Shown piece after piece: positions 22,451 to 33,587 of a stretch of DNA of 64,000 nucleotides. Under the pieces are notes generated by a model. The model did no database searches. It saw only the letters and a list, made by a program, of their open reading frames with translations, and was not told where the DNA came from. Origin of the DNA: Myrica gale (lineage: Eukaryota > Streptophyta > Magnoliopsida > Fagales > Myricaceae); assembly GCA_963930655.1 (NCBI GenBank), contig OZ005603.1, forward strand, positions 28,264,845-28,328,844, in the 5' to 3' direction. How positions within the stretch are numbered: position 1 is the stretch's first letter; every line of letters begins with the position of its first letter. Both the position numbers and the translations under genes were made by a program.

Positions 22451-22731
22451 CCTCTCTCTCTCTCTTCTTTCTGCTTGCGATTGAATTGGCCCTTTAGCTT
22501 TTCTTTTCTTTTTGTTAAACCCCTATAGCTTTTCATTTTAAAAGCGTTGAGGGTTTTGGCAGGCCAAATGTGCAACTAAACAGTTTAATAATGCATTTTG
22601 GTTATCTTTTTGCCAAGGAGTTCAGAATGTTTGATTATTAGAGTCCAGTTGAAATTCCATGTTGATTTGAAATCTCACATCAAACTCAAATCTTTTCAAC
22701 TTGGCCGGCTTCCCTCAGGTGCATATTCTTA

Positions 22732-23327
22732 TATGAATTAGGCTTAATTGCACTGTAGATCCCTGTGGTATCACTTTTTGACAAATTGGTTCCTAGGGTA
22801 TGAGTTTGTACTGTCTAATCTCTGGGGTAAGAATCTTGTAACAAAACGTAGGGTGCAATGTGTAAATACCCCTAAAGATAAGGGACAATGTGTAAATATT
22901 TTGACGGAATCCATCTAAATTGACTGGCAATTTGGGTATGGGGTACAAATTGAAAAAATGTTTAAATTTATAGGTCCAATGTCTCAAAAATAATAATTGG
23001 GGTGCAAAGTGTAAATGACCCCAAAGATAAGGTGGAAAAGTGTATTTAACCTTTTTTTGTTTGCAAACATGCTAACATGGCGCACTCAGATGACTAGGCT
23101 TCCATGGTGGATAATACATACACGCGGGCGCTCTTTCATTGGTGCATACGTGGAAAAAAATACACGTCAGCTTTGGTCATTAATTGGTCGATGAAAATCT
23201 AACGGGAAGACTATTTTGTTACAAGATGCTTATCCCAAGGACTAGCCAGTACAAACTCATATCCCAAGGACCAATTGTCAAAAGGTGATACCACATGAAC
23301 TTACAATGCAATTAAGCCTATGAATTA
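22732..23327. mobile_element. MULE-type MITE with perfect 9-bp target duplication
   Basis: The element spans 22741-23318 (578 bp). The ends read ggcttaattgcactgta and, reversed, ggcttaattgcattgta, and the inverted similarity runs for over 100 bp. The 9-mer tatgaatta flanks it perfectly at 22732-22740 and 23319-23327. It has no coding capacity. Long inverted ends and a 9-bp duplication indicate a Mutator-like transposase as the mover. Confidence 0.9.
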
Positions 23328-23419
23328 CAACTTATATGGTTTCCCTCTATGCATGTTCTGGAATGGAGCAATTCTCATTGGCAAATATCAAGTCGAAACG
23401 TACATGACTTCTTTTTTCT

Positions 23420-24071
23420 AAGCAAGATGTATTCCATTAAAAAGGACAATCAAGAGGGAAACCTTGGAGTGTCACTAGAAAGACATTGCACAGGAATACA
23501 GGATGAGGGAATGTTCCCAAACATCTCATTGGCTGCCCATTGGGCTACATTGTGAGCAACAAAATTCGCCGATCGGCTAACATGTTGAAACCTCCAACTG
23601 GGATGGAATGACAAAAACAAGTGAATATCAGAAATCACTGAGCTAATGCTCCAAGCTTCCATATCCCCAAGTTTGCGTTCACCACAGTTAAATTGTCATC
23701 TTCAATCAAGAAATCTTCCTTAAGAGAGTAAGTGTGCATCTTGTGCAGCAAAGAGTGTTGCTTTGGCTTCCCCCAATAAAGGAGGGCCTGGTGGCAAGCT
23801 CTTTGTCCAAACAAAGAGAATTTCTGGTGAAGAATTCCACCAAACAACAAATAGCCACATCAAAATTAGCTTTCCAGCAATCTCCATGCGGTGGCATCCA
23901 ACTTGCTTTCACGGGTCTAGGGAGAGCCTGCCATGCCTCGTGAAGTTCCATCTGCAGCTTCTTAACCCCAGCCACCAGTAGATGAACATCCAAATTCAAG
24001 TTTTCATGGATTCTTTTGTTGCGGGTGCCCATAGAACCTGTATCTTTGTTTTCTTTTTGAAATCTCTGCAT
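23420..24071 (-). pseudogene. LINE RNase H domain relic
   Basis: Minus-strand fragments in different frames resemble the C-terminal RNase H-like region of plant L1-type LINEs: a WMPPHGDCWKANFDVAI start, a middle with the expected EDDNLTVVNA-like segment, and an end SISSVISDIHLFL...WRFQHVSRSANFVAHNVAQWA. The parts are joined only by frameshifts, so it is dead. An A-rich LINE end follows near 23420-23445 (minus strand). Confidence 0.75.
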
Positions 24072-24309
24072 TTCGAACGAAGTACCTCTGCTTCATCACA
24101 CACCGACAAGGTTATAGAGGCATTGTTTACAATTTAAATTCTCCTTCTCATTATGGCTGAAGCAATCAGTAGTACCCGGAAAACAAGACCCAACTGTACT
24201 AATCGACCCTTTCTGGATGCACAAACTATACATAAAGCAGGGGATAGGATGGCCAAAGAAGCCAAGGGGGAAGATCAAGAGAGATGCCATACACACAACC
24301 AAGTCTTAA

Positions 24310-24668
24310 ATTTCTTTGGGCAGCCCATATGTTTAGGGCTTGTTTAATGTTCAGCTTTAGCCCGTTAGAGCCTGCCTCAATGTTTAAGGCTTGTTTTGTT
24401 TTAATTTTGTGTTTTATGCTTGCAGATGTGTTTACTGTTTGTGTTGGTTTTTTTGTTGTTTCTTTTATCTTTTTAGGCATATTAGCTTGTGTTTGCTAGC
24501 CTCTGTGGCTTGTTCGTCTCTTCGGAGAATTTGTAGAACCTTTGGATCCGTTTGCTCGTTGGCCCGCCGGCTCTTCGGAGTGTCTAGTACACCTTTTAGA
24601 GCTTCCTGAGGTGTTAAAACCTCTTTGATCCTATCTCAATACATATGCTATTTATGCCCCAAAAAAAA
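24310..24668 (+). repeat. LINE-like 3' tail fragment, copy C
   Basis: Best preserved of three related copies (others 11740-12085 and 12259-12595). It ends in acatatgctatttatgcccc followed by an A run at 24660-24668, as expected for a poly(A)-terminated retroposon. Confidence 0.6.
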
Positions 24669-25339
24669 GTCTTATATTTCTTGATTTACTTTTTTCCTAT
24701 GTACGGTAAAAACAATAAACGACTACGAAGAGTCACAGCGATAAACGTGCGCTGGTATTCCTAGCGACTGGGGGTTGAACCAATCAGTCCTCCCACCACA
24801 TACTCAATCCTCACTCCAGTCCCCTGACCAACCACCAACCCACCCCCCCCCCCCCCCCAAAAAAAAAAAAAGATACAAAACAAGTTCTTAAAGCCTATGT
24901 GATAAGATTTATAGAACAGAAAATGCATTTGTGACTGCAACAATCCCTAACACGAGCATGTAGTTTCTTCCCCGCATATACAGTGGAATATTACTGCACT
25001 CTTTCCCAAGAAAATGCCAATGCTGAGAATATCTCAGGGATCAGACCTGCAGAAAAGTACATGATAATTAAACATCAATATAATAGAGTTCAAGCACAAA
25101 GAAGAGGCTGACATATTAACAAGGATTGAGATTTACACCCACAAAGTGAAATTTTTCAAGCATTCAGATGAGAGCTCGCTATATCCATCGACTTTGGGAT
25201 GAAATTAGCATTGACGTGGAGAAACTTGAAAATATAAGCATGTAATTTGTAAGAGTCAGACACCCAGTCACCATGTCAAGTAACACAAATAGAATAGAGA
25301 AGAGACTTACTCGTCAATTTTGGATCAGCTCCCTACTGT
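24669..25339. other. Spacer downstream of BRCA2
   Basis: Non-coding 3' flank of BRCA2. It contains a C run directly followed by an A run at about 24840-24871. No gene seen. Confidence 0.5.
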
Positions 25340-28300
25340 CTAGCATTTACTATCGCCAATAATAAATAAAACCTTCTCTCTAAGTTTATCAATAGTCTGC
25401 AAAAAAGTGGACAAGAAATTTATTAAACAGCAGACAACATGTGAATGCAATCACCACGATATATGAAAGTCACAAATGCACACCAAGCTACAGGTCTTTG
25501 CCCAACTCTGAGCCGAGGCAGCTGCATTTTTTAGGTGAGAACAATTGGGAGGATCGAAATTCAGAAAGTAGATCGAATTTTCTGTCACTTCTGCTACCCA
25601 GAGATGATTCATTTGGTCCTTTGCCTTCTTGATGAGATTACAGAAGCTAACCTGCAATGTGGAATCTATAAGCTGTCACCAATACAAACTATTATCGGTT
25701 TTTTTGTGCGAAAGTGTCTGTGGGGGAGTGCAGGGGAAAGGGGGGTTTGACATTTTTCATGTGAAGGATTTCTCCAGTAGAAGAAAGGGCGAGCATATGC
25801 ATATTGCAAGCATATTTTGAGAAGACATGAAAGCAGTTGTCATTCGACACTTTTTAGATAGAAGAGCCATTGGAATTTTCCACAACATAAAACAATTAGA
25901 AGTGATCTAATTAACACAGTGCAAAAAGGGACTTTAGTTAGCAATTCCCAACTTCTAGGTTGAGGTTCTTTTTTCCTTTGAGCGAGCAATTTTTATTGAA
26001 AGTAACACAATTTACATTAAGAGAAGAGACCAAATCCAAACACAACTACAAAGAAATCAAACTCTCTAACCTCACCCAAACCCAGATATGGTTAGCCAAA
26101 AGAACCACCCTAAATCGGAGGATACTACAAAGATGCAAGTAAGCTGGAAGGATTCAAAACATCCCCCCTGCAACAGGGTAGGCACATAACAAAAACAAAG
26201 AAAAAAACACCACCTCAAGTGGCTGCAGAGGTGGTGTTTTGCGGGGTTGACAATAGACAGCCTCGCACCTATACTGGTGGCATACCAGAGCCTAATCAGA
26301 TGTCGTTGGAGTGCTAGAAATCACCATGGCTCAGTAGATCTGCTCCCAGACAAAAGCCACGAAGGACGGCCGACGCACTGAATGGAAATCATAAGTCTTC
26401 CCGCCAAAGAAGAGATCTTACAAAACAACACAAGAAAACCCGCGAAACTATGGACAGATCAACCGGAAAGGGCCTGCCAACGGAAGAGCTCCTCCTGCCG
26501 ACCTAGATTTGTGCAAGGATGGGAACCTCAGGCGCTGGTGAACAAAGGTTCTAGAGAGAGAGACTCAAGTATATGATGCATTGTTGAGTTCGGAGTTCAA
26601 GAGACAGTAATCTAGAGCTGCAGTTATTTTCCTATTGATTTGTGACATTGTGGATTGTCTCAGTTATGGAGCAATCAGAGGCACTTAATTCCTTCTTTTT
26701 GTGGGCACCACTTATGTCCTTCAATTGTTTAGACGTATACAATTTATGGAACAGAGGAATTTGACCTCTTACAGACAACATAGCTCAAAGTGGTCTTTGA
26801 CAATTCATAAAGAGAGATGGCACTCTGGAGTAGATTATGAAAGGAACAGGAATACTCACCGTGGAACCTGCAAGATTTGAGTTGACCAGGGCAAGTGAAT
26901 CCTCATCGGTGTACGTTGAGCAGAAGCTGATGGCAAGTAAAGAGTTGGATAATTCTTCTGACTCTGACTGAGAAATGGAGCCATCTGTCACAAACACCCA
27001 CTGTTTCTTTTGGTGAGGAGCTGTAAAAACCTCTCCCACATACACAACGACTGCAGCTATATCAAATTCACTGAATAGCCAGAAGAAAAATTATTGAGTT
27101 TCACAACTTCTCTCTCTTTCCCAAAAAAAGAAATAGAGGAAAAGCAAAAAACATCAGTCGGAAAGGATGAGATATGGAGTTCACCTTGAAAGAGGAACTT
27201 CACCCAAATTTGACAATAAGACTGCTTTACGATGACTGTGAAAAGGCCTACACAGGGAAACAATGAGCTTGGTTCTATTATCATCTTTAAGTCTAGGTAA
27301 CAGGGAAAGTAATTGGAGACTCACTTAAAGTGCTGAATCACTTCAGAAGGCAAAGGTTGCCATTTGGTAGTGGATCCTCTCGCTTGCAAGAATAAGGTAT
27401 CTGCATCAGAATTGATAGGGACGAGTCCTGAAATAGTGTAAGCCTGTCCCTCGACCAGCTCATGTTGCTGTCACAATAGTGAGTAAATCAACTAAAACAA
27501 TTGGAAAGTCCCTACAACATACTCATGACTAGCAATTCAGCAATAATAATACCATATTAACATGGAAGGCTTGAATACCACATATGCATAGACACTGGGG
27601 TTGAGGAATTAGTGGGAGAAGAGAGAGAAAGGAGCAAGGGAGATTGGCAAACTAATATATAAAGAAGGGAACAATCAAAATCATAGCAACACTGTTGGAT
27701 TCACCTGCTTTGATGTAGGGTTCCAGATTGTTATCAAACCTTCTTTAGGAAAGCCATTTCCATTATAGATTTTCTCAGTAAGTCCCACTACCCTCACCCT
27801 CATAAATGGGGTGACTACTCTTTCGCCTAAGCCAGCATCTTTCAAAGCTTTCTCAATTAATCTCTCCATGTCTAACCGTTTCATTGCCTATGTTCAGAAT
27901 AGCTGTTGTTAGTAATCTTATTTTATATGAGGACTTCTCCGTCGAGCAAAACATCCAAAACCCACCTCCATTTTCTCTTGATAAGTAGTTAACGAAGTCA
28001 GTTGCTCAGGACTCATCTCTGCCATTAATACTTCGGGTTCCGCAGCTGTCTCAAGTATCTTTAAAATTTTTGCTCCTTCCTCACTATTACCGTCATCATA
28101 AATATATGAGCCTTTTGTGCCTCTTCGAAACTCAGAAATCATGCCCTCCACAATGGCAGATCGCCTGCAGCCAAATAAAACCATATAGAGATGAAAACAA
28201 AACTACTTCGGTGCAAACAAAGAAAATTGTAACAATGCATGATGATTATGGGGTTTTACACAATCATAGCTCCTTATGCATCCTTATCCTTAACAGGAAA

Positions 28301-31300
28301 AAGATCTCACAGACTGCCCATTTCACACCATTTATAGCACCTATTAGTCAGCCAAGATGGGAAACAGTTAAAACCATAGGATTTGGCATGGACCTGTTTA
28401 GGGCCTAGGAAAGACCATATAGCACGGCCACTTCTAGAAGGAGCCGTATTTATCAGATTCCAGTGGTGTTTGTGTGCCAAAATTTTGGAATGGTCAAAAT
28501 TTTAGGTATGGGAATTGGTGAAAAAGTCATGACAAGAGAGAAGATTTGAATGAATTTTTTATATTTATTATAGTGGAAAAGTATGATTTGCTGGAGAAAG
28601 AGAGATTATTTTGTAGTTTTTTTAATTAAGTCAAAATTTTGGCACTCAAACACCACCTACATCGATTCATTTCAACAGTGCCCTGTATTCATGCCACATC
28701 GTATTCAATGTGCTAAAGGATTGTCATACTAATGTTCCCATTTCCTATTGTGCCCGCATAGGCTACACTCCTATCCATTCTTTCTAGCAAGAACAAGCAT
28801 TGGCAATGTCCTTTAGACCTAGTATAATCAGAAAAGACTGTGACAAGCATGGTTACTGAACGTACTTCAATATCAATCATCAAAAGAAACACTACAATGG
28901 ACGGAGATCTAAAATTTTCAGAAGGAACATCAACATCTGTTAATGGATTGTGCAGACACTACCAATGAATGTTTATAGGGTAAGAAATTAAAAATTGGGT
29001 CACTATGGAAGAATTGACATCACCTCTGGTTGAACAGTTGCAACACTTTACTCTCCATCCTCTCTGATCTTACAATCGACCCTCCGTTACATAACCTAGA
29101 TGAAAGCAACAGGGAAGAGTTTCATCATTCCGAACACAAACTTGCAAAAACAAAATTTTCTTTTCAATTACCTCTCCCTGTAAAGGACAGGGTAAATACG
29201 TCTGACTCCAACCAAAGTCCTAGGGACTGGACCCCCAGTACTCTTAATGCACCTAAATGCTAAAGGAGCACCAACACCTTTACCTACCAAAATAGATTTC
29301 AGGACTATGCATTAGATCAAGGCAAGAAAAGAACCGGCTTTAAGATCAGCCCTTAGATAACCCAAATAGTTCTTACAGAATCCTAGTCGATCAGCCCAAT
29401 GAACTCTGTATGTCCCATTTATGTGCAATAGCAAACTTACTGTCCTTGACAACTGAAATTGAAGGAAAAACCTTAGAGAATCCTCTACAGAAAGAAAGCA
29501 AACATAGCCAATTAGACAATAAAAACTTCTGACTAGAAGAACCTCAAGGGGTGAAACAGGGCTGACCCAGCCACATAATCCTGCTCCCCAGATCTTCACA
29601 GGACAAACTAAAACGTAAGAGGCAATTCCGAGGGAAATGTTGTAATCAAAGAAGATATAAATATTCATATTACCCGAAGTTTCTGTCCCACGAACAGTTT
29701 TCCAGCAGCAAGCTGCTTTGACAACGGTGCATCCAAAACTGCATCCATTGCATACCTGTGGGACAAGATAATTCTAAATGCTAAAGAACTTCATACATAG
29801 TATGAGCAACAGAGGATGTCCATAAGCATTTCTTACCACCCATCAGTTAGCTCAACTTTTGTGGCATTATTATTTTCAGCCTCAACCACTGCCTGTGAAG
29901 AAGTCTCATTCTTTAGGTCACAAGTAAAGCAAATAGCTGAAATGCATAGAACCATCATTGAAGAAGGCAATGCATCCCCCTCGAGAATTCTTTTAATTGC
30001 TGAACGGTGGCCATGATGGACTTCCCTCTCATATCTATGTAAATGCACAAGTTGATTTCATAAATGTCTTGTCCATCCAGTACTAAACAGAAACAATATG
30101 ATAATAGATACCTATACTTCAATTCCTCAAGAACATTGGACACACTCAAAAACTTTCCCGCAGCTTTAGATGGATAGCATCTCTCATAGCATGCCAGTTT
30201 CCAAACAATCCACTTGTAGTGATTCATGACCCACCTGGATAGGCACATAAGGCAAAAATAACACTAACGATCACCTAAAGAACACGCCATCTTCTAAATT
30301 AATAAAAGAGCATTAACAACCACACTGCTGACCCTGAACTGCTAAACAGCACAGGAGTTCCACAGACGGTAATGCAACCAGATTCAAAGGTGCTGCAGAA
30401 CTCAAACAACCTGAATTACCAGAGCCATATTGTTTAACATTATTGGCTGAGCCCAATTCTATATGAGCTCAGTTATAGATTGTCTAAAGCTGATATTCCC
30501 ACCTAAGTTTCTATAGATCAATACAGAATCTTCAAACCAAGAAGCAGTGTGACTTTAGAAATAGTTGTTCTCACCACAAGAGGGGAGGGGCATTAAAGAG
30601 CAAAAGCTAAATTCTGAGAACTTACTGTTTTGAAGCATATTGAGCTGATACTCCAGACCGAGCCAACATGTGGAAAAAAGAGTCTGGTCCAATGCAATTT
30701 GAGCCAGTTTCATCGAGAAACATGTACTTTTCTGCATTAGCTGATTTGATGCATCTGACCTGGTCGGAAAAAATCTCCAACTATAATCATTTGGATGCAT
30801 AAAACAATGTCAGTGCCATTAGCAAAAGAAAACTTTAGAGGGATAAGAAACAAGTGAAAGTCTGTGTACCACATTATGGTTTGAAGGAGGCACTTTAAAA
30901 TATTCCTGGATGTACATTCGTGGGATCTGAAATGGGTATCGTGTAGAAATTCTTCTTTTGAAACATGAACGTTCAGATGGCAAAGTAGACAAGCCTGATG
31001 GAACACGTAGCTTAATGGAGGAGCATTATGACTAATAAAAACACAAAGCTATATGTTGAAAGCCGGCATCAATTTTACCATTAGGAATAAATGGATCTGT
31101 CTTGTTCAAGGGGGTGGTAAATTTAGAACTGCGGGGCCTTTTGAAAGGAGAACTGGAACTCCTTCCACGTATTCTCTTTAGACTGGTCATCTGTCCATTC
31201 TTTGTACAAGATGTGCCAATGATATTTGAAATATCAACCAATGGCCTGCTTGGTGACTGTCCAAATGAATTAGTTGTTGAACAAAAACCATTTGCCAAAG

Positions 31301-33461
31301 AAGCGTCTGTCTCACCATTGGGATCACCATGCCCATCACTTAAGCATGTCTCTAGAGAAGATGCACTACTATTTACCCTATAAACATTGTCACAGTGGAT
31401 AGAATCAAATTCTTTGATCAAATTTTTTCCTGAAATACTAAGTTCTGACTTGACTGACAACCGCATGTGATTGGAAGACGATCGCAATGGCGACACAAAA
31501 TTTTTTGACATGTTTTGGTGGTTTGCCATATCTTCCTGAGAGAAGGGAGTGCAGGGATCTTTTCCATCATTTGACAAAGTATCAGTGAATCTTGTCTCCT
31601 TTGAAACTGAAAAAACTGAATCAGCTGCATCCCTTTCGTTCAAGAAAGTTCCCAGCTCTGGATCACCAAGAAGGCTCATTGCACGTTTCAGTGCATTACC
31701 AGAGACAGATATAGATTTTCCACCTGCAGTATGGAACTTGATTGGAGGTGGTTGGAGAGCTGAGCTATGCATTTCTGGGTTTGAAACGTTTGGATTCGCC
31801 TGATTGTTCAATAAACTTCGTGATTGACCGGTCGTAGAAAATAGCAAGGGCCTTGGAATTGATCTAATATCCTTATTCTCAGAATTGTTGACACCCTCTC
31901 TCATTTCCATCTGCGATATACCTTGCATTCCAAATTGCCCATGGAACTTATAGGGCTTCACCAAATGTTGAAGGCCTTGAAATACACCATTATCAGTATC
32001 TTCTTCCAATCCCAACAATGTCTTGGCTCTAACCAGACCATCTGAAGATATATTGACCATTTTCCCAGAACCTGTCTGGAAGAGAGAATTAGAGGAATCA
32101 CATTCATCGCCCCTAGATAGCACTTGGCCTGCACAATAAACTAAATGATCACAAAAGTTGTCTCCCAAAGACCAATGTAAGACAAGTTGATAGTCTCAAA
32201 TTATCAGACTTTATAGACGCATCACATCTAGCATTAACAAGACAGCAATGTTCACTGGGATTGCTTAGAAACTGAAGTAAATGAGGGAACATGAAAACAA
32301 GTTTCCTATTCTTGATTAATTTGGCTTTCAAGGAGGGAAAATTTTCAATTCATTCAAGCTTTCATTGTTGAGCACAGAAACGAAATACCAAGCACATAGA
32401 GACCAATATTTAACGTGGTTTGGCAATTGCCTATGTCCACGGAGGAGAGAACTTTGATTTCACCGAAAACCAAATTTACAACTCTCTCTCACTGCAGCAC
32501 CCCTCTCTCACACTTTTTCATTCCCTCACGTTGCACTCACTTCACTGATTTATTTAGAGGAAGAGAAGAGTGTGAAACCAAAACACAATTGTCAAGATTT
32601 GCAGCTATGTGCAATCTTGCTGGGTTGCTGCGATTATGAAGAATTGCACGCCCGACTGCAGCATTTTATGAGCCAAAGTTTGCCGGCTGCAAATCTTGAC
32701 TTGTTGGTACAGAACCTACATTCATAACCTGGGTATGCAAGCAGGTCCTGTCTTTCAGTTTCTTAAGAACCATACCGCGCATAAAGTGGGGTCCAATTTC
32801 TCCTTTCTCCTCACATCGTCAGTTTCTTGGTAACCAAGTGAATAGAGGAAGAGTAAGAGTGCTAAACAATCAAACATCAAGTTATACCACTACAAAACTT
32901 TGATACCATCAAGAGACTTGTCACATTACATTATTATATCCCGAGAATTACAAATGTTGATATGATTTGAACCGAAACAATTCCATTTTTTGGGGAAAAA
33001 TATATTAAAAGCCGATGATTGATGGATAGTCGAAACAAGAAAGCAACCACGTAATGCGCACCCGAATCGTCGCTGAGAACAGACAATGCCTTCGCAATCG
33101 AGGACTGTTTCACTGTGACCGATTCTCCCAACCCAGTCCGGAACGAGGGAAAGCCCCCAACACTTTCCTCGCAGTTCTCCAGAAGCATAGAACACTCTGT
33201 GGTGGGACAAACGCAAATGCAGAACACGAGTAAAGGCATGAAAAAAAAGGGGGGGAAGAGATAGAGAGAGAGATTTGGTAAGCGCTTGCCTTGAAGGACA
33301 AGATCTGACATAGAAGGGAGACGAGAGCAGCCATTGCGGCCGTGGATAGGAGTGCCATTAGGTACATCACAATCATCGCCGTGTTTGATTTGGAGGTCTC
33401 GGTCGGAGATTACCCACCGGAAATTTTGGCCGGGGTCGGATAATAGCTGCCATGTCGACAT
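25340..33461 (-). CDS. BRCA2: BRCA2 homologous-recombination mediator
   Basis: Loads RAD51/DMC1 onto single-stranded DNA in repair and meiosis. Nineteen exons (transcription order): 33461-33290, 33196-33062, 32128-31079, 30994-30870, 30780-30626, 30234-30112, 30034-29837, 29755-29674, 29593-29543, 29452-29377, 29283-29172, 29095-29024, 28164-27966, 27887-27705, 27467-27325, 27247-27185, 27070-26860, 25651-25484, 25396-25340; 1124 aa, all phases consistent. BRC repeats with their key Phe at about 76 (FRTGLG), 119 (FQTGSG) and 234 (FHTAGG); then the BRCA2 helical domain (about 470-650) and OB folds (GQKLRIWGAGLCGW, HWADRLGFCK, QKKQWVFVTDGS, SFCNLIKKAKD). Only three BRC repeats are seen, against four in Arabidopsis as I recall. 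Intron 1 uses a GC donor. Some donors are weak (exons 2, 4, 18), so those ends are less certain. Confidence 0.93.
25960..26570 (-). repeat. Probable LINE 3' end inside BRCA2 intron 17
   Basis: On the minus strand the end reads ...gtgttactttcaataaaaat, resembling plant LINE 3' ends. Upstream is a GC-richer non-coding block. A perfect 13-bp inverted repeat (aaaacaccacctc, 26204-26216 and 26228-26240) with an 11-base loop lies within it. No reverse transcriptase is visible. Confidence 0.4.
28463..28656. mobile_element. Short MITE in BRCA2 intron 12
   Basis: Ends gtggtgtttgtgtgccaaaa and, reversed, gtggtgtttgagtgccaaaa: about 25 bp with one mismatch. The AT-rich interior resembles the element at 60014-60207 (shared gtgaaaaagt, agagagatta and tagtg(g)aaaagt phrases). 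There is no coding capacity. Confidence 0.75.
32340..32760. repeat. Repeat-like block in BRCA2 intron 2
   Basis: GC content and texture differ from the surrounding intron, and it contains aacgtggtttggcaattgcc and a following gtccacggag, a phrase I associate with dispersed plant repeats. A perfect 15-bp inverted repeat (gtcaagatttgcagc at 32591-32605 and its complement at 32686-32700) lies inside. Class and ends are unknown. Confidence 0.35.
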
Positions 33462-33578
33462 TGACCGGCATTGGCCGGGTTTCTAACTCGTAATTAGGGC
33501 CTTGAAAGGTTTGGCTCTGGTTCGCTTCTGCCGGAAACTTTCTTATTTTTAAAAATCTATTTTTCGCTCCTTTGAGAA

Positions 33579-33587
33579 GGCGGGAAA
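33579..33587. promoter_or_regulatory. E2F-type site upstream of BRCA2
   Basis: GGCGGGAAA (minus strand TTTCCCGCC) lies 118 bp before the BRCA2 start codon. It matches the plant E2F/DP consensus TTTSSCGS exactly, which fits S-phase expression of a repair gene. This is a sequence match only. Confidence 0.6.

Noticed and set aside
29312..29668. 118-aa frame treated as one exon of BRCA2
   Set aside because: It spans two short exons (29593-29543 and 29452-29377) and the intron between them, which happens to be open.
31102..31383. Plus-strand frame opposite BRCA2 exon 3
   Set aside because: It is the antisense shadow of a well-supported exon with BRC repeats.
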